Positions 20,987 through 31,953 of a stretch of 64,000 nucleotides of DNA are shown here, piece after piece. Within the stretch, counting starts at the first letter, position 1. Every line of letters starts with the position of its first letter. A program made the position numbers and the translations under genes. Under the pieces are notes generated by a model. It was not told where the DNA came from. It saw nothing but the letters and a program-made list of their open reading frames with translations, and searched no databases. The stretch comes from Phytophthora sp. 'mugwort' (lineage: Eukaryota > Oomycota > Peronosporomycetes > Peronosporales > Peronosporaceae), in contig JAUCEF010000001.1 of NCBI GenBank assembly GCA_033558025.1, positions 4,216,001-4,280,000 on the forward strand. Reading direction: 5' to 3'.

Positions 20987-22424
20987 TCATGGCACGACTG
21001 ATGTGCGCCAGCTCATAGTCCGGCCTGCGTGACAACGCTCGGCAAGCACGTTGAGCTTGCTACGCTTGTACTCGACGCAGAAGTTGTATTCTGCGAAGCA
21101 TGACAGCCACCTCGCCATCCTTTGGGATAAATGGGGTGAATTCGTCGCCGTTCGCAAGGATGCGTGATCTGTGTAGATCAGGAGAGCCCCGAAGGTGCAC
21201 CCGGAACTTGACAAGGGCGTACTTATGTCAAATAGCTCCTTGTCATGAACGGGGTAGTTCTGTTCGGCAGCCTTAAGCTGCCTGGCCTGAAACGAAATCA
21301 CTCGTTCACGTCCTGCAGCATCGTGATACAGCAATGCACATCCGATTGAATAATCAAATGCATCGCAAACACGCTGAACGCCTTCGTCTCGTCCGGCAGT
21401 GCCAGGGCAGGCGCCTTCTGAAGGCTTGCCTTGATATTGTCAAAGGCTTCTTTGTGCTCACGCCCAGTGCCAGTCGGTATCCTTTTTCAGAGCGTCCTAC
21501 AAGGGTCTAGTCAGACACGCGTACCCTTCGCTGAACTTATGGAGGTGTTGGCCAAGCCCAGCCACCTCCTCAGGTCCTTCTGGGTCCTTGGCGTTGGTCA
21601 AGCCGAAATGACTTTGATCTTCACTGGGTCGGCTCGAACGCCGACGTTGCTAACGAAACAACCGGGAACTGGGATGCCTCGCGGCGCGAAGACGCACTTG
21701 TCGATGTTGGCATAGAGCTTGTTCGCTCTCATGACCTTCAACACTCGACTGAGGTGCTCCAAATGCACCTCCATAGCCGCCCCCCCCCCTCGGCATGGCT
21801 ATGGACGAAGATGTCGTCGAAGTACGACTGTGCGTACGCGCGCAGCGGTTTAAACAAATGCGTGACCAGGCGATTGAACGTCGCCGGGTCATTAGACAGG
21901 CCCTGTGGCATCACCAGCCACTCCCAGAGCATACCGCTCGGGGTGATCACTGCGGTGAGCGGGATGGCCCTCTCGCGCATCAGGATCTGGTAGTATCCGT
22001 CCACCAGATCCAGAGCGCTGTATAACTCGCACCCGGCCATGTTGTTAAACAACACATCCTTCCGCGCGATGGATGTCTGGGCCGGCAGCGTCGAGCTGTT
22101 CAGCTTATTGAAAGAATGAACAAGATGCCACTTCCCTTTCGGCTTCCGAACGCAGAAGGTTGGCGTCGAGTGCGGGGTTAGATTCCCGCATCATGCCTGC
22201 CTTAGCCTTAGCGGCGAAGAAGGAATCAATGACCTCGCACTGCTCGCGAGGCGGTGCCCATTATCTGGTGACACAGTACTTTGTGCCCGGCACGAGATCG
22301 ATCTCGTGCCTAATCCCACGATCTGGTGGAGTTGAGACGGTGGATCCTTGGACGCCACGCCCTCGTACTCCTTCATCAAAGGATACACGGGATCCTTTGC
22401 GTTCTTGAGAATCTCAGAACCCAA
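20987..22424 (-). pseudogene. Gypsy reverse transcriptase and RNase H (broken)
   Basis: Reverse transcriptase pieces run from about 22424 (KEYEGVASKDPPSQL) through SALDLVDGYYQI and MPQGLSNDPATF to the catalytic YFDD box near 21820. RNase H follows at 21334-20987 (RQLKAAEQNYPVHDKEL, then LIYTDHASL). Frame changes and stops separate the pieces, and a C run near 21780 lies at one of the breaks. RNA-templated DNA synthesis is the family function; this copy cannot make a complete enzyme. Confidence 0.85.
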
Positions 22425-23000
22425 GCGGAAAGCACGATGGGAGGAGAATTTCCCAGGACGCCTCGTCCATTAACAAGGAGGAATTCAATTCCTCGGGAGT
22501 GGACTCTTGCTTCAAGAGTACCACCTCCGCGAATTCAGGTCGGCCAAGAAATCGGTCGGCGTCAACTCTTAAGGTTCAGGAACTCTGACATCTCGACCAG
22601 CGGCTCTAGCTGGATGCCGTTTGCCTTGACCCGTTGGCCGGTGTCGCCGTCGAGGATGTGATAACATCCTTCAATTGGCCGCGTCGGAAGAACCGGGGGC
22701 CATGGATTCCGGGTCGCTTGAAGCGACTCAAGCCTGAAGTCACTTCAGACTCGACTTGCGGTGTCGACCATGTCGTTGACGGCGACCGTGAAGTGGTACT
22801 TCGTTACACACGTCTGTGGACGTCTCATTGACGACGTCCAAAGCCACTAGGGCTTCGTGTGGAACATGCTTATCCACACAAGAAGTGCATTCCGCCACTT
22901 CTTCTTCAGTTAAGGTCTGGGCGCCCTGGTGTGGAACAAGATTACCCACACAGGAAGCGCCTTCTTCGCCAGTTTCAGTCTGGGTAGACTTAGTGCGGAC

Positions 23001-23900
23001 CTAGGTTACCCACCTGGTTGGTGCCACCCGGCACCGCCACTCTTGAAGCTTTGGCCGCCGGTTTCGATTCCGGCGGGGTCGAGGGTATTCGGTAAGGACT
23101 GACGCACTCGACCAGGTGCAGCCTCTGCTGCCACCGCTGTCGCTCAATACGTCGGCGGCTCCCAAAACTTCGCAGGATGCTTCTGCTTTTCGGACGTCCC
23201 AGTTCCTGGCAGAGGTGGTTACATGACTCACCAATGATCGGCCAGTAACTGCGGGGCGGCTGGCCCCGATGACTCTGTTTCGCCCATCGATCCATGGCAC
23301 ATGTTTCTCGAGCCACCGCATGCCCAGGGTCAAGTCACACTTGTCCATCTCTAGGACAGGAAACTGCTCCATGCTGTCAAAGTCCTCGAACTTCACAGCC
23401 AGATCCACATGGATCGTAGGAACGGTAATCACCGTTCCGTCGGCCAGTTGTACCGACCACTGTCCCGTTGCCTTGGTTTTCCCGTAAAGCATCGGCCAAC
23501 TTGTTGTTATTCTCCGCAACAGTCTGGCGGCGTGCGAAATTCTTCGACACCCGGAGTCTATTAAGACTCGGAAGGGATGGATATATCCCCGTACACTTAC
23601 CTGTACTACTAGCAGCCCAATGCTGCCTTTCTTCGATTCGAGAGTGCAAAGACTCCCAGGGGCTAAGTCTCCATGGTGTGCGCCACCGGCGCACCGCTCA
23701 TGAAACTTAGATCTTCCCAAGTAGGGCGCCTCGCCCCTTCTGGTGTCCTGCTTTCGCCAGTCCATGAGATCGCGGCTTTGACAGCGACCCTTGAGCGCGA
23801 TGGACTTCGGAGAGAAACGTTTTCGTTGCCCCCCCCCCCCCCGCTCAAGACAGGCACAATCCATGTGCCCTGGCTTACTACAGCTATAGCAGCGAGTCAT
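23001..23900 (-). pseudogene. Gypsy nucleocapsid zinc knuckle and aspartic protease region
   Basis: Open for 299 codons. A CCHC zinc knuckle, CYSCSKPGHMDCAC, sits at the start. The retroviral-type protease motif LIDSGC is about 110 residues later and aligns with the DSG/DTG active site. The rest is a linker toward reverse transcriptase. A poly-C tract near 23829 is probably a slippage scar. Confidence 0.75.
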
Positions 23901-23949
23901 GCTGCTCGGAGAGCCCGAGTTCCATGGGAACTGGCCCGCTTGGGGCCCC

Positions 23950-24721
23950 GCGACTTGGTGCCGCAGCTCGTGGTCACATTGCCGCCGGCATGCGGCCTGG
24001 AGGTGACTGTACTCCTCTTGGAGGGCGACTTAGATCGCCTCCTCCAGAGTATTGGCCTGCACTCAAAATATCTGGGTGCGGGCCGGGCCTACTCTTAGGC
24101 CATCCATGAACCCGTCACCTTGATATGTTCATGGGTGGGTTTACCACGAGGGATGCATTGAGCTCCCGCATCTCCAGGATGTATTCGTGTAGCTCACGTC
24201 TACCCTGTTTGCATTACAGGAAGCGTAACATCCGGCGGTACTCATAGTTCGCCGGGAAGAACGCGGCTCCAGGCTGCTCACACAGCTTAGCCCAGGATGT
24301 GAAGCATCCAGGCGTTGTCGCTTCTCCCGTATACGCCCAACTCTTAGCACGACCGCTAAGGTTGGAGAGGGTGAAAGCCACACGTGGGTGTTCCGAAGAG
24401 ATGAGAGTCGCATCCATTGCGAGCTTTATTTCTCGCACCCAGAAGTGAAGGTTTCACCTTCCTTCCCTCCGTACGGGTTTACCTTTAGCCTCAACGGCTT
24501 GCGGTAGACCGGTTTCGGCTCTGCAGCCGGAGCTTGCCGGTTGCTCCGAACATGTTCGATGAGCCCCCGCTTAAACATGTCGAAGACGGTCATGCATTCG
24601 ACTTGCTCAGCTTGCGTTGACGACGCCAAGCTGTGCAAGGCACCCATGCCAAAGATGCAACCGTCTTACGAACGGACTCAAACTGTGAGTCGTTCAGATG
24701 AGGAAACTCATTCCGGTCCAT
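23950..24721 (-). pseudogene. Gypsy gag (broken)
   Basis: Starts with an ATG at 24721, 69 bp inside the 5' LTR. Recognisable capsid-like segments are KPLRLKVNPYGGKEGE, then after a frame change AFTLSNLSGRAKSWA and PGCFTSWAKLCEQPGAAF. Downstream gag is scrambled. No tRNA primer site starting with TGG is visible immediately next to the LTR. Confidence 0.75.
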
Positions 24722-24789
24722 GTTGCTAGGGATCAGAGGTTTCAGGTAGTAACGCATGTAGGCCTGGATTGATTACAATTGCTGTCAAG

Positions 24790-25138
24790 TGTGACGAGGC
24801 ACACAACACCTTGCGCACAGGAAGTGCTATTTCCGGAGAGTAGACGAACTCTCAGTGAACGGCAGTTCACAAGTCTCTGGTCTGTGGGAACTGTTACCAA
24901 TTTAGGTAGATATAAGACTGAAAATATTTAATAGTGACTCCATTTAATGCGTCTACATACTAACTATATGTCACCTATAAATACCCTAGATGTTATCCTA
25001 TTGGGTGGTTCTGAGGTATTGTACCATATGTTGTGGTACCCATCCGTGACGTCATAGTGATGTTAGCTACATCACTTAGGGTACTCGGGTACACCATTCT
25101 GAAGAGTGACTTAGCACTCTTCATGTGACCCCGTTACA
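24790..25138 (-). repeat. Gypsy 5' LTR
   Basis: 349 bp, plus-strand ends TGTGACG and GTTACA. Followed by GGGTA, the right target-site duplication. Pair of 17164-17525. Confidence 0.9.
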
Positions 25139-25199
25139 GGGTAGGTCTCGGTTACCAATCACCGATGCAGCCACTGCAAAATGAGTGGTTGTAAAGCAT

Positions 25200-26356
25200 T
25201 TAATCAAGCCGCCTCTGAGAATTTCTTGTTGAGGCGGCGATAGATCCCCTCAAGCGTGCGCGAAGCTTTCCAATGAGTCGGTCGCGGTTCTTCAACTGGA
25301 TTTCTCTTTCATTGATCTCAGCAGCGTGTTCGATAGCGAAGCTCTTCTGGCGTAGCTCCATGTTCTCCAGGTTGCTTGTCAACTGCTGTTGAAGCAAGCT
25401 AACATTGCTTTTTTCTTCGGTGAGATGGACCAGAAGAATAGCGGCATTGGCATTTTCGTTAGCAACTGCACTATGGATGCACTCCCTGAGGACCTCAATC
25501 ATACCCACCAAGTCTTTAATGCGCAGCTTGTATTCGTGATCTTGCTCCTATATTTCACGAGTGTGAACTTCTGCTTGCATGGCCATGCTGCCGTTGTACT
25601 TGTCTGCGATTGTCTGCATGATGGAGCGAATGAACTTGTAACTCTCTGTGTCGAGGTAATGAGCTATTGCATTTGTTAAACGCGAAATTGCCACTCTCGC
25701 GAATGGCTAATTTAAACCGCGTCTTTGACTCGCTGGGGTAGTCGCTATGAGCAAAGATTACAGCGTCTAGGATGGTTCCGTCGCCGAATGCTGAGCTGTG
25801 CTTGTAAAACCTTTCCTTGCCTTTCCCAGTGCGTCCAGACTTGAACACCTTCTTACCATCCTTACACGTGGCCGTGTCCTCGAGGTACAATAAGGCAATA
25901 TCATTTGGAACCAGCTTCATGAAGGCTTGCAGAAACGACTTGCCGACCTTGCAGAGCGTCGATAGCATTTTTTTGGTTTTGGTTTATAGTATCATACACC
26001 AGCGCGATGACTTACTTGTAAATCCTATCCCGAAACCCATTCGCCACGGATGAGTGTGTGCTGTGAAGCGCGTGCATCAAAACCAGTAAATGTCAAGTAG
26101 ACTTCATGACCGTTGTAATACGATCGCTTCTGTTCTCGTGAAGATTGATGGTTGGGTACTTGTAGTAAGGTGTCACTATCGCAGGGATGTCCTTGGTCTG
26201 AGCCACTCTGCAAATTCCCGTGTGGAACGGGATTTTGCAGAGTGAATTGAGCTAAGTCCATATCATCACGGAGTTGCGCACCTCTAACACTGTTTCAACG
26301 AAATGTTCTTGTTCAAACACGGTTCCCACGTCATTTGCCTTTAAAAAAATATTCAT
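25200..26356 (-). pseudogene. Broken coiled-coil gene of an oomycete-type family
   Basis: Reads from an ATG at 26356 (FLKANDVGTVFEQEHFVE), shifts frame near 26270, continues as EVYLTFTGFDARASQ to about 26030, then a stop/frameshift zone near 26000. It continues as KVGKSFLQAFMKLVPNDIAL and LYLEDTATCKDGKKVF to about 25680, shifts again to AHYLDTESYKFIRS, meets a TAG near 25555 and ends in a Lys/Glu-rich coiled coil stopping at 25200. The order and the readable joins indicate one gene of about 380 codons broken at four or more places. I recall similar proteins as a multicopy Phytophthora family, but the function is unknown. It sits 60 bp beyond the Gypsy LTR. Confidence 0.6.
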
Positions 26357-26659
26357 CGTGCGCTTTCCCCGTATCTCCACTTAGTAGCGCACACCATTTT
26401 TGTCCATGAAGATCGAGAAATCTGTTCTGAGTCCGGATGGGCAGCACACATGTCAGGGATTTCGGCAATGGGACCGGGCCGTGCTGCGGCGCGAGTGTCT
26501 CGGCCGAGGGGCCTAATCACGCTAGCAGAGGGAATATGGCTGCATACGGGGCTCACCGTCCGGTGTGACGGCCTCTGCGGGGGGGTGCTCTCTACGATGT
26601 ATCCCGCTTGAAGTCTGGTATGGCCCTTAGTCTCTAGGAGGGCCGACCTCGCCACTCAA
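26357..26659. other. Short unassigned stretch
   Basis: GC-rich, no supported gene on either strand. Confidence 0.4.
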
Positions 26660-28690
26660 GCTAACCCCTTAGTGGAACGGGCGAGACCATACGATTCCAC
26701 GCACGAGACAGTGGAACGGTTCGCATAATCGTATGCTACGGCCGGAGAGCAGGAGTGGTCCAAGTGGAAGGTCTGGTTCGGCGCCTTACCTATGAGCAAG
26801 GTCTAGGAGCCGTAGTTCGCGTGGACTGTGAGTTCGCGAAGACCATGAAGCGGCCATGCCGGTATGCCATGGTGTACAATAAGACATGCGGAAACCCGTT
26901 CATCATTCCGTTTGCTGCGATTGCACCCAGGTATGACGATGTATTGTCCAGTTTTTATACCAGTTATTACCACTTCCACGTTTACAACAGGTTTCCATGT
27001 GTGTATTTCTGTGGCCAGGTGGTTTGGACAGAGTCGCCTGTCGCCGCAGCAACTCGCCGAGGTAGCAGAGCCTTTCGCAGCTAACTTTTCAAGTCGAAGC
27101 GACCTTCAAGTACAGGAGCTGCGGGGCTTTCCGCACCTGAGAAGTACCATCGGGCACAACAAGCGTTTGCACGCATCGGGGGTGAGCTGGCACAGTTTGC
27201 CGATGATCAATTTGAGTCTGCATTGGAAGAGTTGGATCAGTGATGGTATAACCTGCGCCAGGGGCGTATTTCGGTTAGGAAGCTGGCACACGACGATTAC
27301 TGTTCCGACAAGCGCGATGATGACGAACCGGAGGGGGTGGAGGTGCCGGTGGGGACAGTGCTGAATCAAATGCCTCACAGAAGCTTGACGGCGGAGAGGA
27401 ACCTCCGGGAACGGGGGGGCAATGATGGATGTGACGATTATCCCCACATACAATTGCCGCTCCTGATACTGGATGGCTAGTACTGAGTCTTGTAATGAAA
27501 CAAGGTGCATACATGTACTATATAACAGTGAGACTGTCTGGCAATATCAAACGGGTAGGACGACCCACTAACAATCGGGCACCGTGGAAGGATAAGGCGC
27601 GGGTGGCTCACAAAGAATACAACCAGGGGATGAAACTAAGAGCGCTTCTGCGCGAATGCGACGTATGTGATGTGGTGGCAACCTTTTGGAGAGATTGCGC
27701 CGGCTATACGCGACGTCGATTATTCTTGGCAACGCTTCAAGTCAATTCGAACACCAAAGAAAAGTGCAGTCAAGTGGAGCTTTAAGGAGGAATACGTGCC
27801 AGCCCGGGTGTGGTTTAGACTGGCCGAGTCTGTCATCGATGGCGCTTTAAATGAGCTGAATCTAGGTGTTGCAATTGAAGACCAGATTGAACTTGACAGC
27901 GATGGTGAAATGACTGGTGATGTTACTTGCTTCGTTGTGGCTATTGAGACAATGGGGCAATTCACACGAGATCAACTAGAAGCGATGAGGTGGTTACGAA
28001 ATCTTCAAGCAACGTGTCGAGATGCAGTGTTGTGCTATACATGGCTAAGTAACACTGTCAAGCCCGCAGTTGAGTACCCAGTCCCACCGCAAGTTGCGTT
28101 TCTGAATTACTGGAATGCCGGCCGTATGCGTTGCGTGGATTCGGGTTCGACTTGACTTATGCTAACCTATTTTTTTTTCAAAGATGGCTCTTGGCTCAAC
28201 GACAATGCCGTATGGGCTGTTACTGTGCTCCTATCGTGTTACAATAACAATGTGATATTGCCTGGGGCGCAAAAAAGGACGAGGCAACGCAGAAGAAAGA
28301 GGATGGTCAAAACGGGGATTTACCTTCTAAGATACTCGACGAAGTTGGTGGCATTGCGAAACGTGCTTACTTGTTATTTCTCGTATGTAGGTTCTTATTG
28401 GGCCGGGATTATTAAGTCGACCGGGCTGCCAAAAAGGTCGTGATATAGGATAGTATTAATGGCAAGACAAACTGATACCGCTTGAAAGCATTGTCAGGAG
28501 AACTCGTGGCCAAGGCACTAAAAGGTAAGACGTACACGGAGCTGGATGCGATGGAGCCGGCTCAGAAAGACCGTGACAATTGTGGAGTTTTCATGTGTCG
28601 TTTCTTTTAGAGCTTTGTGAGCGATGAAGGCCCGAGTGATCTGTCGACACCTGGACTAGCAAAGCTGTAGTGGACGATGCTGCACGCGAT
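26660..28690 (+). pseudogene. Ulp1/C48 cysteine-protease-like gene (broken)
   Basis: Plus-strand coding pieces: about 26755-26930, a possible intron to about 27018, 27018-27240 (EKYHRAQQAFARIGGELAQF then a TGA), 27495-27690 (RVGRPTNNRAPWKDKARVA), a one-base shift inside TTTTGGAGA near 27690, and 27667-28155 (EIAPAIRDVDYSWQRFKS). After another break come DGSWLNDNAVWAV near 28185 (the Ulp1 WLND motif), YWAGIIKS (where family members usually have catalytic His-Trp) and DRDNCGVFMCRFF near 28575 (the catalytic Cys motif). Ulp1-type domains occur in SUMO proteases and in many mobile-element genes; the second is more likely in this setting. At least three stops or shifts make it a pseudogene. Confidence 0.55.
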
Positions 28691-29384
28691 CCTGAAAATG
28701 AAGCAGTCCTAGTTGCTGGGAAGAGGATCTGTCGGCTGGTCGAGGATAACAAACTTTTTTTTCAATATATGGACAATACCTGGATGTAACTTGGAAAATA
28801 ACTGGATATCGTGGCTGAATGCTCATGAAGCCATGTTGCAGATAGGAGTTAAGAACAGTTGCCCGACGCACCACTATGACTGCCACTTCGTATTTTTACT
28901 GTGCGCACACATGATTTTTACAGGTACTGCTCCGTGCATATACCTGGTCCTAAATACAGCGTACGGATTGGTTAACTACGTCCCGATATAGCTCTCATCG
29001 CCATCACTTTCACTTTTCCCTAGTCCAGCATACATGATTTCAACAGGTATCCTCATATGGATAATACCTGGCGCGTAATATACATGTCCAGAATAGATTA
29101 CTACAGTATGATTCGTCTCTTTGTAGGGATACCTGGAACATACCTGTTACACAACCTGGGGAACATGGAGTATTCAGAGATCCGATATCCGAAATTTGGC
29201 AAATCTGGACGCGAGGCTGTCCTAAAGCGAATAATATTGAATCCACTTTGGCCGCTGTTGAATATTTCTCTAAGTTTGTAAGTTGGCTAAGTAGCTACAT
29301 GCATACTTAAGTAGTGATGAACGAAGAACATTCAAGCTTCAGTCGCTCTTTGCTTGAACAGTTCCCGATGCTTAGACTCCTGGA
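28691..29384. other. Gene-free AT-rich stretch
   Basis: No supported gene. The heptamer ATACCTG occurs five times between about 28776 and 29145; significance unknown. Confidence 0.4.
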
Positions 29385-31298
29385 TCAGGAAGACCCACTG
29401 ACACTGACATTGGCATTGCGCATCTCGTCAAAATGACCAGCTAGAATGCCGTGCCAATTGCGCACGAGGATTTCCGTGCGTCCAGTCTGCATTTGTGTCA
29501 CCAGCTCCCAGCAGCGCGGGTGCTCGTAGGGGCTGAGGCCGTAGTTTTCACGGAAGAGAGGAGAGTAATCCTCCACGCCGCCTAGAGTCTCGAAGTGATA
29601 CTGACATTCAATGAGCTCGGCCTGGCTGAATGCAGTTTTCGCGGTCCCATCAACATCCAGGGCGTCAACCAAAGTGGCTTCGAGGAGATTGATCGCTCGT
29701 TCCTGCACAATGGCGCGTTCCTGTCGTTCAGTCTCGTACGAGTCGGTCTCGATGCTACCCGACTGCATTTGATGAAGCTTTCTTGACATGTTTGGCGTCG
29801 TAGATTCCTCCTCCAAGCTAGTTGTCGCTTCCGGACTAGCTGCCTCCAAGCTCGTTGTTGCCATCAAGTCAGTTGCTTCTACTGGACTAGCTGCGTCCAA
29901 GCTGGTTGTTGCCGCCAAGTCAGTTATCTCGTCCGAGTTAGATACCTCCAGGCTCGTTGGTGCCACCAAGCCTGCAGTTCGGATTGCAGAGGTTGTCGAT
30001 GAAAGTGCTGTAAGGAGGGGTGTTCCGCGCTTCGGGCACGCAAAACCATAGCGTTGCATGTTCTGGATGAGGTCGTCCCGGTCGTACTGGTATGAATTCC
30101 GTCCGAGCTTATTGATGTTGACAAACTCCCAGTATTTCGAGGGTAATGGCTTAAAGAACCGGCTCAATCTTGGATGATCCTCGGCGCGAATTGGACTCTT
30201 TGACGTCGGGTAGGAGCTGTCAACCATCCAAAGCTGCGTCACATTTGAAGTAGCTGTAGGGCTCACTTCATCCTTGTATACGCACTGCTGGAATGCCCAC
30301 CGTGATACATTCTTGTCCGTCGGAACAACGTCATCTCCGAGCTGGCACTCCAGGTAGATTTGGGCCAACATGTCGACGGTCGCACTGGATACAAAAAGAA
30401 ACACATTTTTGAGCAATTTTGATAAGTAGACAGATATTTATGAAGAAAACAGCACGTACTGGATGCTGAAGAAGACGGGATCCGCAGGACTCACGTACGT
30501 GGCAAGGACAGATGACAAGGCGTTGTGAATGGCATCTGGAGAAAATACGTCAAGGTTAAAACCACAATGAAAACAGGCACAAAACAGCTGCAACGTACTG
30601 TGCGTTCCCGTCTGGATACGTTGAGTAACATCTCGAAAGCCGCTTGCTTCGCCCAGTGCCACACCCAAACCAGCGTAGCCGAAGCCGGCAGGGAACGTTT
30701 TGTTGGCCCAATTGGCGCGTGGAATGCAATGCGCACACTGATTGGAGCTCGTGAGGGTGGAGCTCTCGCAGAACGAGTTGGCCGGCGCGTTAATCACGCA
30801 GTTTCCAGCGATCGTTCTGCCGTTAATCGTGACTGAGCGTGCCGTACCCTGCGACCCTCCCAGCCCGCGCAGGATTGGCGCGCACGCTTCGAGTGAAGTG
30901 CCGCCGTTTTCACACCTTTTCTCGACGAACCGCGCATAGTCCGCAAAATAATCCCAATATGGGATCGTAATACACGCGTACTTTGGACCGAGACTACGTA
31001 GCATGTTCTCATAGGCGAGAACAAAGCGGCGGTTCCAATACAAGAAGCCGCACGTGCGTAGAAACTCGGTAGACGACGTCTTCTCGGACGCCACTTCAGT
31101 GAACAAGATATGGTACCCTCTCTGCATGCCAACCCCGAGTGCTTCGACGTATAAGCTCTGTTCAGTTTGAGTCATGGCCCCCCACGACTTGCGGACACGA
31201 TTCGGACAGGAAGTGACTTGCTGGGCATGACAGACATCGCTCAAAAGCACACTCACGACGGCGAGTACGCCAAAAATGTGGTGATTGCCGAAACGCAT
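29385..31298 (-). CDS. Secreted tyrosinase-like protein lacking copper-A histidines
   Basis: Exons 31298-30599, 30535-30460 and 30384-29385; introns 63 and 75 nt, both with GTACGT donors and TCCAG acceptors. Joined frame is 591 residues. N-terminal signal peptide. The copper-B half is intact: HNAIHN (HxxxH, formed across the first junction) and SIHATVD (formed across the second). In the copper-A half the intact partner has FH, AHNT and FWHRR; this protein has YH, FLRT and YWNRR, so the second and third ligands are Leu and Asn. IPYWDYFADYA is conserved. Oxidase activity is therefore unlikely; a binding or structural role is inferred. The C-terminal half has a Thr/Ser/Ala tandem repeat and a second conserved domain. 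Divergent from the gene at 32802. Confidence 0.82.
29812..29970 (-). repeat. In-frame tandem repeat of about 51 bp
   Basis: About three to four units starting TCCAAGCT on the plus strand (29812, 29845, 29896, 29946), two of them 51 bp. They encode 17-residue ATTSL..A.SPVEATDL-like units in the linker of the tyrosinase-like protein. Confidence 0.7.
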
Positions 31299-31337
31299 GG
31301 GATGTTTTGCGTCTAGACAACGACTTGAACGCAGCTT

Positions 31338-31344
31338 GAAGTGA
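31338..31344 (-). promoter_or_regulatory. Oomycete-type initiator
   Basis: TCACTTC on the minus strand, about 40 bp before the ATG at 31298 of the tyrosinase-like gene. Confidence 0.45.
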
Positions 31345-31953
31345 GACAGTGTGCTACTTAAACGCGATATTGGCGACTGCGAGGCAGATCTCCGAGTTGG
31401 GTGTGCAGTCAGCGCGTCGCTTCAAAGGCACGAAATCCGTCCAAATGAGTCGAAACTGGCAAAAAGGGAAATGCCACGACTACCCCGAGACAAATAGACG
31501 AGCGATGACCCGATGAGGGTTGCGAGTCTATTTGGCGAACGTTAGCAACTTAGAAACACACACTCATAACCGTCACACGAAGGAGCGATAGCTGAACTTT
31601 ACCTGGTCGGACAGGCGCGACCGCTACCTGTGACACATGCTACGGAACGCACAAGGCCGGAAAGAGTCGCAGCTAGCGAGATGTCCCTATTCTAATCTAG
31701 ATGCGTTAAGATTTCGGCAAGAGCAAAGCTTTCTCTCAGACAATATTCGTACGAGAGGTTCTCTCTACGTTAAACTGTACGCAACACAACCGTCCTCGGT
31801 TACACTTGTCGTCTAGCGGTCGCACGAGAATCGGGATGACAGAAACTCAGCACACGTCACTTACTCTTTTTTTCTTTAATGTAGCCCAATCTATTGCACA
31901 TGTTGCGGACATGATTGGATACGGTACCAAGTTGAATGCCTCTCTCTGGGCGT
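31345..31953. other. Intergenic region between divergent tyrosinase genes
   Basis: No coding sequence supported. It probably carries part of the upstream control of the minus-strand gene. Confidence 0.4.

Larger units (their letters stand above)
17164..25138 (-). mobile_element. Degenerate Ty3/Gypsy chromovirus-type LTR retrotransposon
   Basis: About 8.0 kb, oriented on the minus strand. The 5' LTR is 24790-25138 and the 3' LTR is 17164-17525. Both LTRs run TG...CA in plus orientation and are flanked by GGGCA (left) and GGGTA (right), a 5-bp duplication with one transition. Domain order from the 5' LTR is gag, zinc knuckle, protease, reverse transcriptase, RNase H, integrase, GPY/F module, chromodomain, the Ty3/Gypsy chromovirus order. 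All domains are split by stops and frameshifts and the integrase lacks its first catalytic Asp, so the copy is dead. By eye the LTRs are about 85-90% identical, meaning an old insertion. An extra plus-strand coding region lies between integrase and the 3' LTR. Confidence 0.9.

Noticed and set aside
26353..26655. 100-codon minus-strand frame
   Set aside because: Arg/Pro/Ser-rich reading of GC-rich sequence, no protein character.
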